Below the pieces are notes generated by a model. That model saw only the letters and a list, made by a program, of their open reading frames with translations, did no database searches and was not told the origin of the DNA. Source: Bugula neritina (taxonomy: Eukaryota; Bryozoa; Gymnolaemata; Cheilostomatida; Bugulidae). Taken from it: a DNA stretch of 64,000 bases. The stretch lies in contig OZ037765.1 of NCBI GenBank assembly GCA_964035545.1, forward strand, positions 18,718,698 through 18,782,697. Direction: 5' to 3'. Below, piece after piece: positions 24,401 to 39,200 of this stretch. The position numbers and the translations under genes are program-made. How positions within the stretch are numbered: the first letter of the stretch is position 1; each line of letters begins with the position of its first letter.

Positions 24401-27288
24401 AGCCCTAGGTCAAGGCAAATGGCAGAAAACCATCAGCTGGCCTTCGACTATTTTAAAGCACCACAAGTTATACAACTCAATTTTGGCCAAGTTCAATCAC
24501 ATTAAACAGCTAATATCAAAGAGATAATGTTGATGGGGAGTTGAAAGTAAGATTAATTACATCTGGTGAGAGGTGAAAATATCAAGTGTACATCCTTCAC
24601 ATGGCGCCACAAAGGATGAATTTAGAATATCTTTTACCAATTAGTGCATTGCTTTAGTTATTTTGGGTAGAGTGCCCCTAGCGGCTTACAGTATTATAAT
24701 ATGCTTATAACAACTGACAGAGCACCATGGCAACAATATGCCAATGAGAGGGGGGGGGGGCACTATACCCCCATATTAAAGCAATACTTACTTTAGTTAG
24801 TGCTGGTTTGAGACAATAGAAGTATGTAAAAACAATTCCTACCAATATATTTCAACATATTGGCAGCAAATATCAAATTGGTTGAATTTAGGGGAGATAA
24901 CTTTCTAATAGCTGAATAATTCAATATAGTATTTGCTTGTGAAGTCATTTCATTTGAATGAATATTGAGCAAGCATGGGTGCTGTTGTCTTACATTTGGA
25001 ACATATTGTTTTTCATCATCAAACATAATTGGTAACATTATAAATAATAAAATAGGTTACTATTTTTAATCAAAATACTTCTTTAAAAACTGAATTCCAT
25101 AATATTACACAGAATTGTTAGCTCCAAGTGAAAATATATGCCTTTAATTGTAGATAAAATACAATTTTGTAATGCGAGATATTAATTAATCTAAAACTAA
25201 ATTACTACTTTCTAATTTAACATAAAATTAGATTATTAGAAACCCAACTCTTAGCCTACGGAGTTGGACCCTGGGCGTGGGTGACGACTCCTATTAGAAT
25301 AGAGGAATTCATAAGTCGGAGCAGACAAACTGCACTGACTTATGGATGAGTTAATCCACAGAAAGGCAGACAGGAAGCATGTATTGGTGAAGGTAAATCA
25401 CTAGTAAGTATTCTTTTGGCGCCACTAATTGTTATCAGAAGACTAGCTTACAGACATTACTATGTTACTCAACACTCCACTGCCTGATTCAGAAATATAG
25501 TCCTAGTTTTACCACCGCACAACCGTAATGCAATCACCTTTACTTAACGTGCAGATGTGTTAAGGCTATGGGTTTCTCAGGCTAAAGCGGTAAAAATGTT
25601 TCTCACACTGATACAGGTTTACGACATTCTGATAGGGAAGATCTTCAAAGTGAAGTTGGTGGAAATTCAACAGATGGACTGTGAACAGGGTTTGGAAATA
25701 CACAATGCACTGATACCCTGATAAAGCAAGAGCTGAATCAGCACTAAAGTATTTCTATTCCATAAGATTAAATACTAAAATTTATTGTTTAAGAAAAATA
25801 TAAAAAACTATAGAAGTCTAATCATAGCATGCACATCACATTCCTCAGTGCCTGTATGCCACTTAACCTGAATCAATAATACCATTCAAAAACACGTAGA
25901 CGGAATACAAAAACCACATTGACTAGCTCTTGGTTATGTATAAGAAATATGTGCTCACAGTTGAAGATTGTAGAATAATTATGGAAGATATAATAGTGCC
26001 GTGTAAATGTGACTGAAGAAATACCATCTAAACGGCTGCATCAGAGTTGAGAGTGAATGGGACACCTGACAGCAGACTGGCAAAGATTACTCTAATTGCT
26101 GTTCCATTAGGACGAGTCAACACAAATTTGAAAGGATGAAATCTCTAATTCATATAATTCATCATTACAAATAGAGTCACAGGTGGCGTGAAAAGCTAAG
26201 AGAGATGAATGGAACGTAATGATGGATAATTATAGGTTATCAGGAGTATTGATCATGCAATCATCTTACTGATGACTGACAACTCTTAGGCAAAGACAGC
26301 TGCATCAAAGGCAGCGACTCGAGAAAGACATAGCCTCAGCTATTTACACCTCCTATAGGGCTTGTTCGAGTGGTTCTACACACCACCCTTGTTTCAAAGA
26401 TATTTAACAAATAATGACAACTAACAATAAGCAGATGAAAGTTGCTTTCAGCAAATGTTGACAAAGTTTCCATACAAACTAACTGCATAATACTGCTTGT
26501 CACATGTTTGTGATTGGAGAGAAGAGAGTCAAGATACACAGGTGCTTACTGTGAAGACACATCTGTCTTGTGTACAGAGTGCATTACATACCCAGTAGTT
26601 AGCACTATACAAATGTCATGCCAACAGATTGTAGCATGACACACATAGCAGGTACCCCAGGTGCCCCTGAGTCAGCTCTCCCCCAACAACCAACTTTTTC
26701 AAATCTAATACCAAGTTGGAGGTATTCATTAGTACCGAATTTGAGCTATGTTATTAGAATGCTAATTATTGTAATATTTCACACTGCAAAGTATAGCATG
26801 ATGGTGTCACTTTATTGTACTGTTGTGTATAAATATTATGCATTACCCAGGTGACATGCTAAGCTATCATGTGAAATGTCCTCTAACAAGCAAATTTGAA
26901 TTCTCTCACACTGTTGGGCATTGAAATGCTGCAATTTGTAGATTGCTTTGTTGCGTTGGCATGTAAATAAACTCAATATTATAATATATGTTACATAGAA
27001 GTACAAGCTGTAATCTCAACTCAAATCACTTCTCCTGCGGCATTCAAAGGAAATAACAAAGTAATTAGTCTCCGTCATTACATAAATGTCACAAAATACA
27101 ATAGTCAGTGCTGATGAAAGCAGTAGGGAACACATGTCTTACCTACATTATTGTATTATTAGACTTTAGCTAAGTAGATGCTGTGAAACCTTCTCAACAT
27201 GTAATATAAACAACACAGCCTCAAGCAATAACTTAATAATTTTTTCAAAGCCTGTCAAAGCACAAATAGAATGAGAGTGCAGCATTCT
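18461..27288. other. Non-coding intergenic region
   Basis: No exon series could be supported on either strand in 8.8 kb. Short open frames here have no family signature and no coherent splice pattern. The region includes a promoter-like patch at 22.02-22.28 kb, a G run at 24.75 kb and small inverted repeats near 25.26-25.35 kb (CCAACTC/GAGTTGG and CATAAGTC/GACTTATG). Confidence 0.5.
22036..22280. promoter_or_regulatory. Promoter-like motif cluster without an assigned gene
   Basis: It contains CACGTG near 22039, CACCTG (a further E-box) near 22156, GTATATAAATAA near 22196 and a second CACGTG near 22277. No convincing exon follows on the plus strand. It could be a distal element or a promoter of a non-coding transcript. 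Motif evidence only. Confidence 0.2.
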
Positions 27289-30200
27289 TCAGTCACTCAC
27301 CTGCACCTGGTTGTCAGAGGAACTGAGCACACTGTTAGCCTGTGGTCCAGAGCTATCACCCGTAGCCTGTGTCTCCAAGAGCTGAAAGTGCTCAGTCTGT
27401 AGTGATGACCATCTCAGCTGTCTTTGTATCTTCCTGGTGTCTTCAGGTGTCTGCAGGGATTGAGCTCGGCCAGCTAACAAGTTGAAAGCATTATTTCAGT
27501 TGGAGTTACCTCCCTTTATACTTTAGTTTGAAAAACATGAATCAATATAATGAATGCTATAGGTTTCCTTCATGTAATATGGTTGCTAATTTACCTTTTG
27601 AGATAGAAGAAGGAAATTCCTTTTCACAATTTAGAGTAAATCTATCATCCAAGTCAGCCATCAATTCTCCAAAACTCCTGTTATTTCCTCTACTTGGTGA
27701 TACATCCATCCGGCTAAAACATTATTCTGTAGTTAGAGGTGTTACACACTACTATACCTACTGTAGTTAGAGATGTTACACACTACTATACATACTGTAG
27801 TTAGAGGTGTTACACACTACTATACCTACTGTAGTTCGAGGTGTTACACACTAGTATACATACTGTAGTTCGAGGTGTTATATACTACTATACATACTGT
27901 AGTTCGAGGTGTTACATACTACTATACATACTGTAGTTAGAGGTGTTATATACTACTATACATACTGTAGTTAGAGGTGTTACACACTACTATACATACT
28001 GTAGTTAGAGGTGTTACATACTACTATACATACTGTAACACATTACCATTAAAATCTGTATACATCAGATTTATATAATGTAAAATACCGAAACATTTTT
28101 TGCCACTGGTAAATACAGTTCATACATTCATTGGTAAAAGGCCAGCTGGCTTTCAAGTAAGAAATTCCTAATGCTGGAAATGACATATTTCCCTTTTAGT
28201 AGCGACCATATTATATTCTATTTTAGAAGTACATAGCAACATAAATCATGGTTGAATACAAATACACACACAACATAATATTGATAATCTCTATGAGTAA
28301 CAACCAAAAAGTAAAAACTTCCATAGGAAATGATCTATATTTATACTCATATAATATATATTTGATTATATTTATAATCAGGGACTATGACCTATAGAGA
28401 AGTCATTGCACTAGAGAAGTGGTAAAGAACACTATAACATACTCATGTCACACATCAACTTGAGAAATATCTGGGGAAGAAGGAGGGGGGGGGGGCAGAA
28501 AGCACACTAAGGTAGCATGGAAATGTGCTATCTATCTACTCCAAAGTTACTGAACAGAATATGATAACTCCCATTAGGATAGGTGACGGGTCATGATGTC
28601 GCAGATTAAAATAAAACTAATGCATAGGTGTAGTAAAAATAATTAGATCGGTTAGGTCGATATATTCCCCAGCACAATAGATTGGCGGAAGGTGCCAAGT
28701 GTGTTTCTACTTCTCAAGGATTAACCTCATCTTAGCAGAAGATTAAAGTGAATGGCCTGGAAAGAGTTGATGAATAATCAGGAGGAGCGACTCTGACTAT
28801 TACTGAGTAGGGATCAGATGGCAGGGGGTGACAACCACATACTAGTTTATAAACTATAATCTGTAATAATAATGCAGCTATTGTATTATAAATCATAAAT
28901 AGTTGCCAGGAGGAAAAGAAACTGCCTGTATTTCTTTATTTAACCGACATTTTGGCATTATAAACCTGACATAAGTTGTACAGAGAAATCAAAATGTCCT
29001 TAAGTACAGAACAAAGCCAATAGAATTCATGACAAGTGAAAAGGGATCAAGAATATGGTGCACATACATAAACACCTCAGGTGGTAAAGAGAATGTTAGC
29101 TAATAACTATTAATTAATAAAGTAAAATAATGACAGGCCTAATCGGCAAATGATGTGACAGATTTCCGTACCATGACACTGGAGCCAGCAGCTAGCAGTC
29201 ACGGCATGCACCTCGTTACTGCACACCGCCAGGTGCTCCCAAAGCAGATGCACAAGTATGATTTTTTTCTATAAATCTTAAGGATTAGCTTTTTGCATAA
29301 TTTATTCAAGATCAATCTATTATTGTCTAATTGTTTTCACCAGTTGTGAGGCTGAAGATGGAGCCACTAAGTATTGTAGAGTCCTGGTAAACCAAATTAA
29401 TTTACACACTGCTGTATGCATTCAGCTGCACTGTAATTACTTATTTCAGATGGATATGGAAGTATATTTAAATGAAAATTTACCAGAAAACTAACGAGCT
29501 ATTTCTTAATATGACACATGTAAACCAATATGCCTAGTGACACTTCACTCAGCTGTTTCCAAATCTAACATCAAAATTGGTCATTTCCCAACAGCAGTAG
29601 CCATAAAAGTTCAGCTGCAGATTTAAATACAATCTACCAGCTAGTATACCTGATGCACACTTGGCAGAGCTAATAGCTATTTAATGTCACAAATAAAATA
29701 GGTAAAAAGTGAAAAAGATTAAGAACAAGAAATAAAAAAATATTCATGAGCAACCTATTGCATGGAAACATGGGAAGGTTGCATCTTAGTTAGAGCAAAA
29801 GATTTTAGGGCAAAAATTATTATTTGCATCGTTGTCGGATAAATTAATAGTAAACATGAGACTTGGTCCAATACATTCTACAGCATCACTTGGCCCAGTT
29901 TTCAACACAGTGTGGTGCTAAAATACTCACAACAGCCTTTTTCTTTTCTCGGTATCCGTTGCCCTTGACCTTTGTGGTCTCACTAAGGTAGGCTTATCCT
30001 TTCCATCTGCCGGCTTTGTTATGACAAAGGAAAATGTAGGAAAGTTTTTAGATGGTGAAGACGGTGTTCTGGAAATACAAACATAGATGGAATGTGACAT
30101 AGAAATTTCTATAAAAATTATTATTATTATATTATAATGTAGATTTGTTTGAAGCAGTAGAATGTAGATGCATTATATAAGAGGTACCAAAAGGTCTATC

Positions 30201-33200
30201 AAATACAGTTGATTGTCAGATCTTAAATCTTCATCAGCTAAAACAAGCGTAGGATGTCATAACAAGGCAGTGAAATGGGTGGGTGAGATGTTGACCACAC
30301 CAGCTGTTCCATAAAACACGTGCTTCTATCTTCTCACTCATTCATAAATTTCAAACAAGTTGAATATTACTAGCTGAGCAAGCTGTTCATTAATGAAAAT
30401 ATGATCAGGAACTATCTCATTGTGAAAGCCATCTCAATTTCATGGCATCAAAGATAAAAAAGATGAGGGGAGGGGGTGAGGGGAGCAGCTGAAGGAACTT
30501 AAAAAGTTATAAAACTTAAAAGAACTATAAATAGAATGACATATGCAACAACAAAAACGCATTAATAGACATTAACATAAATGGAAGCTCCAAATAGTTT
30601 GAAGCTCTAATATATGTTTTATAATTTTGGCCTAAGGGTTTACCATCAAAAACATGTTATATCACACACCTACTATGAATAAAAGCAATGACGTAAAACC
30701 TTTCTAGCATAATTTTGTGAAGACATTAAAAATATAAAGCTTGCGCAATAACGATTTCTTCAACTTTATTTCTACCTAAATGGCAAGCTGGTTCCCCCCC
30801 CCTTAAATAACATTTGTGAAAACCCAAGAATGCACCAAGGGCTAAAATAGAAATATTTTGGAAATAGTATTTTCCGTAAACATTTGAGTTTGAAGGAAAT
30901 TTGCTCAATTTTCAGGACAAATTCTTCTTTCCCCCGCAAATATCTGCTGAAATCAAAAGGAATAGAGATACCGCATATCCGTAATCATAATAATTTATAA
31001 GAAAAGTTGTTATGAAGATCTGGCACCTGAACTCGGTGGTTGGTTCATTGACATGGGCTTGTCTTTTCAAGTCTGCTCTTTTAGTGGAAGAGTTTGTGGT
31101 TAGCATGTTAGTTACGACTGTCTTGATAGAAAGTATGGTGGTCGTGGTGGTAGTACAACCATCTGAGGCAGGTGCGTCTTCAATTCTTACCTCTTTATTC
31201 AAAGTAGCCACAATATGCTCAGCGTATCTGGCAAGCTGCACCAAAGTCTGTCTCTGTAAACCCAACAGGACAAAATCTAGTAAACAACATAGAAGAACGC
31301 ATACTTTAAGAAGTTCTGTTATTAATGACTATCTTGCACTTATTGTGTGGTGAGCTGCTAGCAGATGTCAGTCAATATTTCGAGTACATAACTCCCGACA
31401 GACAAAATTTAATTAAAATGACATTTCACAATGTTGATTTCATTAGAAAAGTTTATTATTAATGGACTGTAACTGCCACAGACCTGCAGCTGTGTTATAT
31501 CAGGAGATGTAGCGAGATTCTCTATCAAGGGTGACAACTCCAGTTTAATGAATCTAGGTGCCATAGAGCATGAGTCACACTTGCTCAGCATTGTCATTAG
31601 AGCACCTGCCAGATATACAAGTAAATACCATTATCTGCTATCATTAGCACACACATGTACTCTAACTCCAGGAATTAATGAATAATTCTCACCTGCAAAA
31701 AGTTACGACTAATCTGAAATTTCAGGCCTGCCCAGCTTATTAGTATACACTATACAGTGTAATGCAAGAGGCCTCATTATGAAATAGCTATAAAACTATA
31801 TGCAAATATTGTATGTAATTGAATAATATAACACAACAACTGGCAACACTATACCAATTACAGTTACAACACATGGCTGCTCAGGGTATAAGTTTAACCA
31901 TGTTAAATATGTGGAGAATGCATTGCAATAATCAGCCTTCAGTATTCAGCATGAGCAGATGTTCAACACAGATGTACTTCTGAACAGTTAGATATGACAT
32001 ATGGAGGTGTCAAAACAACAATCACATACAAAACAAAAATGAGGAAAGAGATTTTTCAGTCTAATTTCAAAGCTATGAGCTAAATTTAAACATTTTGTAA
32101 ATGTTACAAGTATGAATGTGATGAGTGAAATATGCGTGCCACAGCTGAGCATGACTACATATTCCCCACAACCAGGATGTGAATTCTTTATACAATAACA
32201 CTATTACTTTAGACGACTCATCTTATTCAAGCTTAAAAACACATTTTATTATCATGCCTTGTCATTTTACTCATGCTTTATAAAAAAAAAATTGTCAATG
32301 AACAAACTGCATCTTTGATTGGCATTTTCTCAATAAGAGGAAAGATAAATCCAAATTTAAAGCTAAGTTATGTATGACAGGGCAGCTTTAACCAGTTTAG
32401 AGTAAGACATGACCATCTGAACTTACGGCTGACAATATCCAGTAAGTTGAAATCATTTGTCATCAGCTTCATGAGCCAATTGCATCTGGCTTCAGTAAAC
32501 ATTTCATCATGGATATTCTGTACCCACACAACCATGGCATCAAGGAATTGTGAGCACAATTCCTAGAACACATCATTGTACTTCAAAAAATAAGTTTAGA
32601 ATTTATTTTGCGACATTCATGTTCCAGTATTTAAAGCAAAGGACCTGTCTATGTGAAAACAAAATACAGAGTAAAGCGTTGTTTATGTAGAGACAAAATG
32701 CCTTAAAATGTAAAACCAGTACGTATTGCATTTTAAAGTATTGCCTTTGTGATATACATCAATATCATATAACAGTTTTAAATTAAGAAGGGACGAATGA
32801 GTGTATCCCCATGAAAATCATTAAATTCCCCGAAAAAGTGAATTCCACATCCAGTAAATGAGCATCGGAATGACTAATTAGCTGCATCCAATTGTTGATT
32901 GTGTAAGACGTTATACATGCCTTAACTCAACATAGTATCATGACCTCGAGTGTATACAAGATTACTACAGATTTAAAGTACACAAGGCTTAGTAGCACAA
33001 GAATTCCTTACAGCTGTTGTTAGACCATGACTCACCACGCTTCCAGCGTTCCAGTGGGATTCCATGCACTGCTGGAGTAGCTCCATCACCCCAGGAGTGA
33101 GTGTGTGCAGAGGCTGACTCTGTTTGGAGAGCTGAGAGACAGCAGTAAGTGCTGCCCCCATCTGAGTCGAACTTCTCAGACCTTGTACGAGCAGCGGAAG

Positions 33201-36200
33201 TGTGTCGTTGAGACTCGTAGCAGGAGAACGCTTGGAGACCAACAGACAGATGTTATCCATGAGCAGAGAGAATGCCTGACAAAACATAGGAACTGACTGT
33301 AAACACATGACAAATACTTGTATGCTGCAGTTGCATCATAATATTCACAGCTAATAAGCTTAAGACAGATATAAACAAGGCGTGAACAGATTATGTTAGG
33401 TGTGAGCTGAACAACCAAACTTTTATTTTCCTGCTATTGACTAATACTTTTTGTTTTGCAAAATAATGTTAGAGGAAGAAATGTTGGGGAATTTCCAGAA
33501 AACTTATCTACTAAATAACTTTTCTTCTTTCAAATACTCGCAGTTCATTTGGTATAATATTTGATTAGAATTGATTGTTGTTTCCGGTGTAATCAGAACC
33601 GGGGCTCTCCATAAAAACTTTTATGAAATATGATTGATAAAAAAATAACAGAATGCAAAGATCAACTAAACAGAACTACAAGCATAAAATAGATCACTTA
33701 GTTTTGGTTGTTATAAACCGAGACCAGTATTCTAATAGGTACTAGAAATGCTTTCATACAACATTTTATTTTACATTTCCCTATTCTAATGATACTTCCT
33801 TTTCTACAGTGAACGAACACATAGTATTAATAAAATACTGTATAAAATACTAATTAACAACCAGCTGTTGGCATTACATTAATTTAGAGTAAGAAACATT
33901 AGTAATATTCACACTTACCTGTGTACTAAAATCTGTAGCATTACAACCTAACATTTGATTTACGAGCTGACATATGCTGCGGACACAATCACACGATAAA
34001 TTTCTCGAGAGACAGGAAATGAGGGTTTGCACTACACCTGCGCATCTATTTCCTGTTTCAACTTCCTTTGTTAGAATAGGTAGCACATGGCAGACCAACA
34101 TTTTCTAAAAATGATATATGAACTACTCTTGCAAATGATTCACTAAATACTACACAGTAAGCTATCTAACATTATTATAATACAAGTACTAATTTTGAGT
34201 TTGTAAACTTAATAAGATTGTTGCTATTAAAAAATAGACACAACTGCATTAAATATGGGTGCCATATAAAGCTTGTCAGCTATACACTAGATCAGAAGTG
34301 GGCAACTCCATACACTACAACAGCAGACAACTCTAAAACTAGACTGGGCAATTTTATAATAAGAGTAGAATGATTAACTTTGACTATCTGACTACCTTAT
34401 TATGCATAATATTTTAAATATTCAAACACACATCTACAAAAAAGTATTTAATTAAAGCTTTTAAAGGATTTTTGCTATGAAAATTTCACAAAGTTTTAAA
34501 ACTCCATCGCAAATTTTTTTAAAGTAAGAGTCTTTTGATTGAACCACTAATTAGTCCAATGGTTTGATACAAATGTCATTCTTGAAAACATGGATATTTA
34601 CCATGGCTGACAAGATGTAAGGTATAGCTGTAGTTATGACATAATTTGGAGTTGTGTCCCTTACAAAGCCAGTCGTTTCTATAAAACTTTTATTCCTACT
34701 GGGACTTGAATCCGAAACCTCCGGCTTGCAAACAGGCGCCCCAACCATTATACCACAGGGGCTGCTGGGAAATCTCAACATTACAAGTTCACAGTTGCAT
34801 CCTGAACTGTCTAGGCTGGAGAGTTGACCCTTGTATGTTGACCTACAACCATCTCTACTTGTGAATATGACAGAATATTATTACCTGTGATAAATGCTTG
34901 GCACATTCGACCAGTTCATTAGAAAGAATGCTCTCTCTGTCACACTCTGGCAGATTGCCATACAAGTTTATCCTCTTCAAATATTTTATCAAAGGGTCGT
35001 TGTAATACCCTAGCTGCAAAAATAGAATTGCCTAACATAAACCATAATTATAATAATTGGCATACATACACTCATCAAAGCTTTTTTTCATAGAATATGG
35101 TCTGTATACAAATTCAATGAAATGCATTAAAAAGCAAAAATATTTTAAACTGGTATACATTTTTTGGAAACACACTTGATGATAAAATGAGCGAAATTTA
35201 TTACAAATATTATGATTTATTGCCATCATAGTAGCCTGCTCGATAACGTGTTCCAGAGCAACGTATGGCTCAGCAGCATTTCTTAGCTACTGGCATGATT
35301 GACACATGCTTGTACCAAGTTTGTATGGGACTCTGGTGCTTAGTCCCTTATGAACAGTTACACATGACAATGTACAAGACAGTAGAAGGCATTGGTGACC
35401 CACCATAAGCAGCTGCTGTGCTGTGGGCCTCGTTTCTATGTCGAAACTAATGAGTTTAGAGAGGCCAAGCCTCAGACCTGGGGGTATTTCACACTTGATG
35501 GCGTCATACGCTGATGACATCTACAAAACAAAACACAGTGCGTGATAAAAGTAATCAAATCATCTCCCCTTGATAAAACTCTGGATATTCAACACACTTA
35601 GCCTGCAACACTTGTGTTGGTGATTGTATTATAAGTAATACTAACATGAAGTACAGTAGCACAACACTGAGCACTAGGTGTGCATTTTATACAGAATAAT
35701 AAATATAAGGTATTAAGTTGGTAATAAGCATGCGGCCACATTTCACTAATGATTAATCAGTGGCTTTCAAAACACAGAATGTTCTAACCAACGAGACCAT
35801 TCTATTACATTTTATAAAAAAATATATAAATTTAAACATCTGCATAACTATAACAAAACACACAAACTTTAACCCAATATAGTGAAAGCCTTCAATTGAA
35901 AAAATGTAAAAATAGCAAAAAGTCTTTAAAAGACTGAAAGTTTGAGCAGAAGGTCAAACCATTTATTATTCAAAAAGCCAATAATATAAAACATATAGGC
36001 AATGCATTAAATTGGTACTTTCTCTAAGGACAACATGCCTCTTACAACTGGCTATACAATTGCCTTGTTACACGTGAATGTTGCTATACTCACACTCCGG
36101 GTATACAGCTTCTCAACATCCTAAAAAAATTAACAGCAAAGTCAAGTCCCATAACTATGAAGTTCTTGAGTTACTAATAGAGAAGAGCTTCTTAGCTTAC

Positions 36201-39200
36201 AACAGCACGTCTCTAGGGACAGCATCACCCTCTCTATTCCAATGTATTACAATGTGTAGTTAGTAATACATGCAAATATAATAAATTCAATATGGATACG
36301 TGAAGACTCACTATACTGACAAGATACATACATTAATTAGCAATGTAATAAAACATGTGCTGTTGCTGAAACATGCAACGATATGTGCAGTAATAAATTA
36401 TTTTTATAGTAAAAGCTGCCAACTTTTGATTGGAATAAAATATTACATTCAACAGGGATATTTTTGTAATATATTTTAATAAATACAGACTAATTATGCC
36501 TACACACAGTAGAAACTATTTATATGGTAATACGTCATACATATTTAAGAATATGATTTTTATAGGCTACAAAATAGGATAGATAAAATATAACAATAAA
36601 ATAAAGAGGAGAAAACTACTAGCCTTAGCGGAATTCTGGCTAATAACAGACGTACTAGCTGTGCCTTCTATAAGTGAGATGCCCTGATTATAAACATAGG
36701 TTATGAGCATGCCCAGAGAGAATATGTCACTTCCTTGAGTTGGCGTTGCCATCAATAAACAAGGGGCAGAGAAATTGATGTCTGGCTGCAGAAAGTCACT
36801 GGTTAATGTGTCTGGCTTACGACTAAACTCCTGGAGAGACAAAATATCACACATGTTTATGCTACAGAGTAAAACAATAATCTAATTCTAACCATTCCTA
36901 ATAAAGCATCAACTAATGGAGATATTATGCAATACAAAATAGTAAAACAATTTTCCAAAAAAGCCCATTGAAAAATGAAACCTTACAGTCAGTTAGTATG
37001 AAAGCAATAACAAGGCAATGACTAAGGAAGTACATAATATGTTATTCTTGTTCTATTCAGAATTTACTCTAACATAAACAAGTAAACAATGATTCAAACT
37101 TAAGATAGAAGACCACAATCTTCAAAGCCACAAACTGGCTATACCTTTAAACAGCATATCTTCAGTCACTCATCTTACAGGTTACATAGAAAGGAGATTT
37201 TACTACTTGCACAAACCTTAAGATATTAACTAATGCAGAGTGACATCCAAGCCACTGCAGCCAAAACAATCTGAATTTTATCTATTCTTTTTCTTCTTCC
37301 ACTAAAGAAAAAGCTTTGGTAACAAAAGCTAGATTAAGCCACTATTTTGCAGTTAAACTAATGGCCATTACTGTCTATTTCCCATAGATATATTAGTAAA
37401 TTATGGATATGTCTGAATGCACATGTAACGTGACCTAAACGTGTAGAGAACGGAGTGTATTGCACTTGCTCATACCAGCTGATTAGGACACTCGGCTCTC
37501 ATGATAAAATGGAATCCAGACAATCTCCACGATCCATTCTGGCAGATGATGACATTCCTCGGCGAGACGTCGCAATGAATCATCCCCTCATACAGGTGAA
37601 GGTAGGAAAGTGTTTCGGCTATGGTTACCACACCATACTTGATTTCCATTTCACTTAGAGTAATTTTCTATAGTGTAAGGTAAATAAGTCACAAGGGAAT
37701 AGAGCCTGCTGGCATATATGAAAATTATTATCCTACTCCATAAAACAGAAGAGTTATCTACAGTGTGCACCTGTAAGGTGTAACCAAGTATACACTTCAA
37801 GCCAAATTATACTAGTCTGACTGGTATGAATAGACACACATATATGCAGGGAAAGGTCCTTTTTTAGGACTATATTCGCAGTTTGGAGGTTACAGTGGTT
37901 TTATTTCTACACCAGCTACAAAACTCAGCCAGTACCTGTATGGCAAGACTACATTATCATTCTAGTTTATAACGCCGTTGAATAATGCAATAAATGAGTA
38001 ATCAGCTACATCTAAGAAGAATCTACCGGGTATTATGACGTATATATTACTACAGATAATCGGTGAAATTTCTGTGACGTGAAAGAATGTATAAAGAAAG
38101 AATTACGCTACATGTTTTTCACTGTTACATCAGAATGATAGTGAGATTATTACAAAGAGTGATATGAATATAGTAGACAAAACAATATGAATGAATCATG
38201 GCCTTGCGGGTCAATGCAATTACAATTATTAATTACATTTTGTAAGATATATAGGTTGATGTAGTGACATGTTTTGAAAATAACACCTTTACAAGCTAAT
38301 AGAAATTTTTCGAAAACAGGTCATGCAGAAAGTATTTATTGGGTTGAAGGCAAAAAGGGACTGTGCATTCATTGAGTTCGCGACTTTCTTACTATAAGCA
38401 ACAGTAAACAGGGTTTCTCAGTATTATGGGTCACTTCACTTAACAAAGTACACACTGAAGGTCTTCATTTTTCACCTATTTTATTAAACTCTAGCTGCTT
38501 GTTTTCTCAAATTAATGAAGTGTAAACAAATAAATCAAATAATGAATTATTTATCAATTTTTGCTTCCTTTTTTGCATTTAATGTTAAATTATGGCCAAA
38601 AAACATAGATTTTAGTAATGGTTTTTGGATCACTGTTATTGAACCTTATTCAGGTGACAAAATGGCAATGATGGTGCACTTCATTATTGCATGATTACCT
38701 CTAAAAAATTTTCTTATAGACATGTATATATTTGAAATTTTCATGAACTTCAACCCAATTTTAATTTTTTTCTTAATTTGTGAGTGTGTATTAAATTATG
38801 TAAGTTGACCCTTATAGAGTCTATGGGTTACCACAAATTACACAAATAAATTGCAGATGTTGAGATACTATATTATGTAGTTGTGCTCCCGACTATATTA
38901 TATGGTACAGACAGATAGCTGGATAGAAACCCATACCTGCGTTTCCATGACTTCGCATAATCACTACATTTCCATTATCAATGGATTTTTTCATTCACCC
39001 CATGGAACTAGTTAAATCGAATAAAACTGCAAGAAACTATAAGTTAATGCAAACCATAAACCACTATTAATCCGTACTGGCATGTCATGGAAACACAGCG
39101 AACTTATACAATGTAAGCCTGCATATTTATTGAGTCAGAAACTTTCTCCCAGCACACTATAGTTGCAGATTACAGGGTGTTACAATGTGATGGTACCATT

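Larger units (their letters stand above)
27714..29930 (-). other. SCYL2 intron 13
   Basis: About 2.2 kb between exons 14 and 13. It holds the 34-bp minisatellite and the G run, and otherwise nothing I can assign. A GC-richer patch at 29165-29255 showed no in-phase exon. Confidence 0.6.

Noticed and set aside
27289-27301. Extension of SCYL2 beyond the stop at 27289 through the donor at 27301
   Set aside because: No in-phase downstream exon was found; candidate acceptors near 26.5 and 26.7 kb run into stops. Left as an open alternative in the gene entry.
31012-31353. 113-codon plus-strand frame
   Set aside because: Antisense of SCYL2 exon 12, whose own strand has matching splice sites and phase.
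34267-34310. CAGAAGTGGGCAA as a left hAT end
   Set aside because: No matching right end or 8-bp duplication found nearby.
34600-34772. A functional tRNA gene on the minus strand
   Set aside because: A and B boxes are present but acceptor and T arms do not pair properly and a SINE-like body follows.
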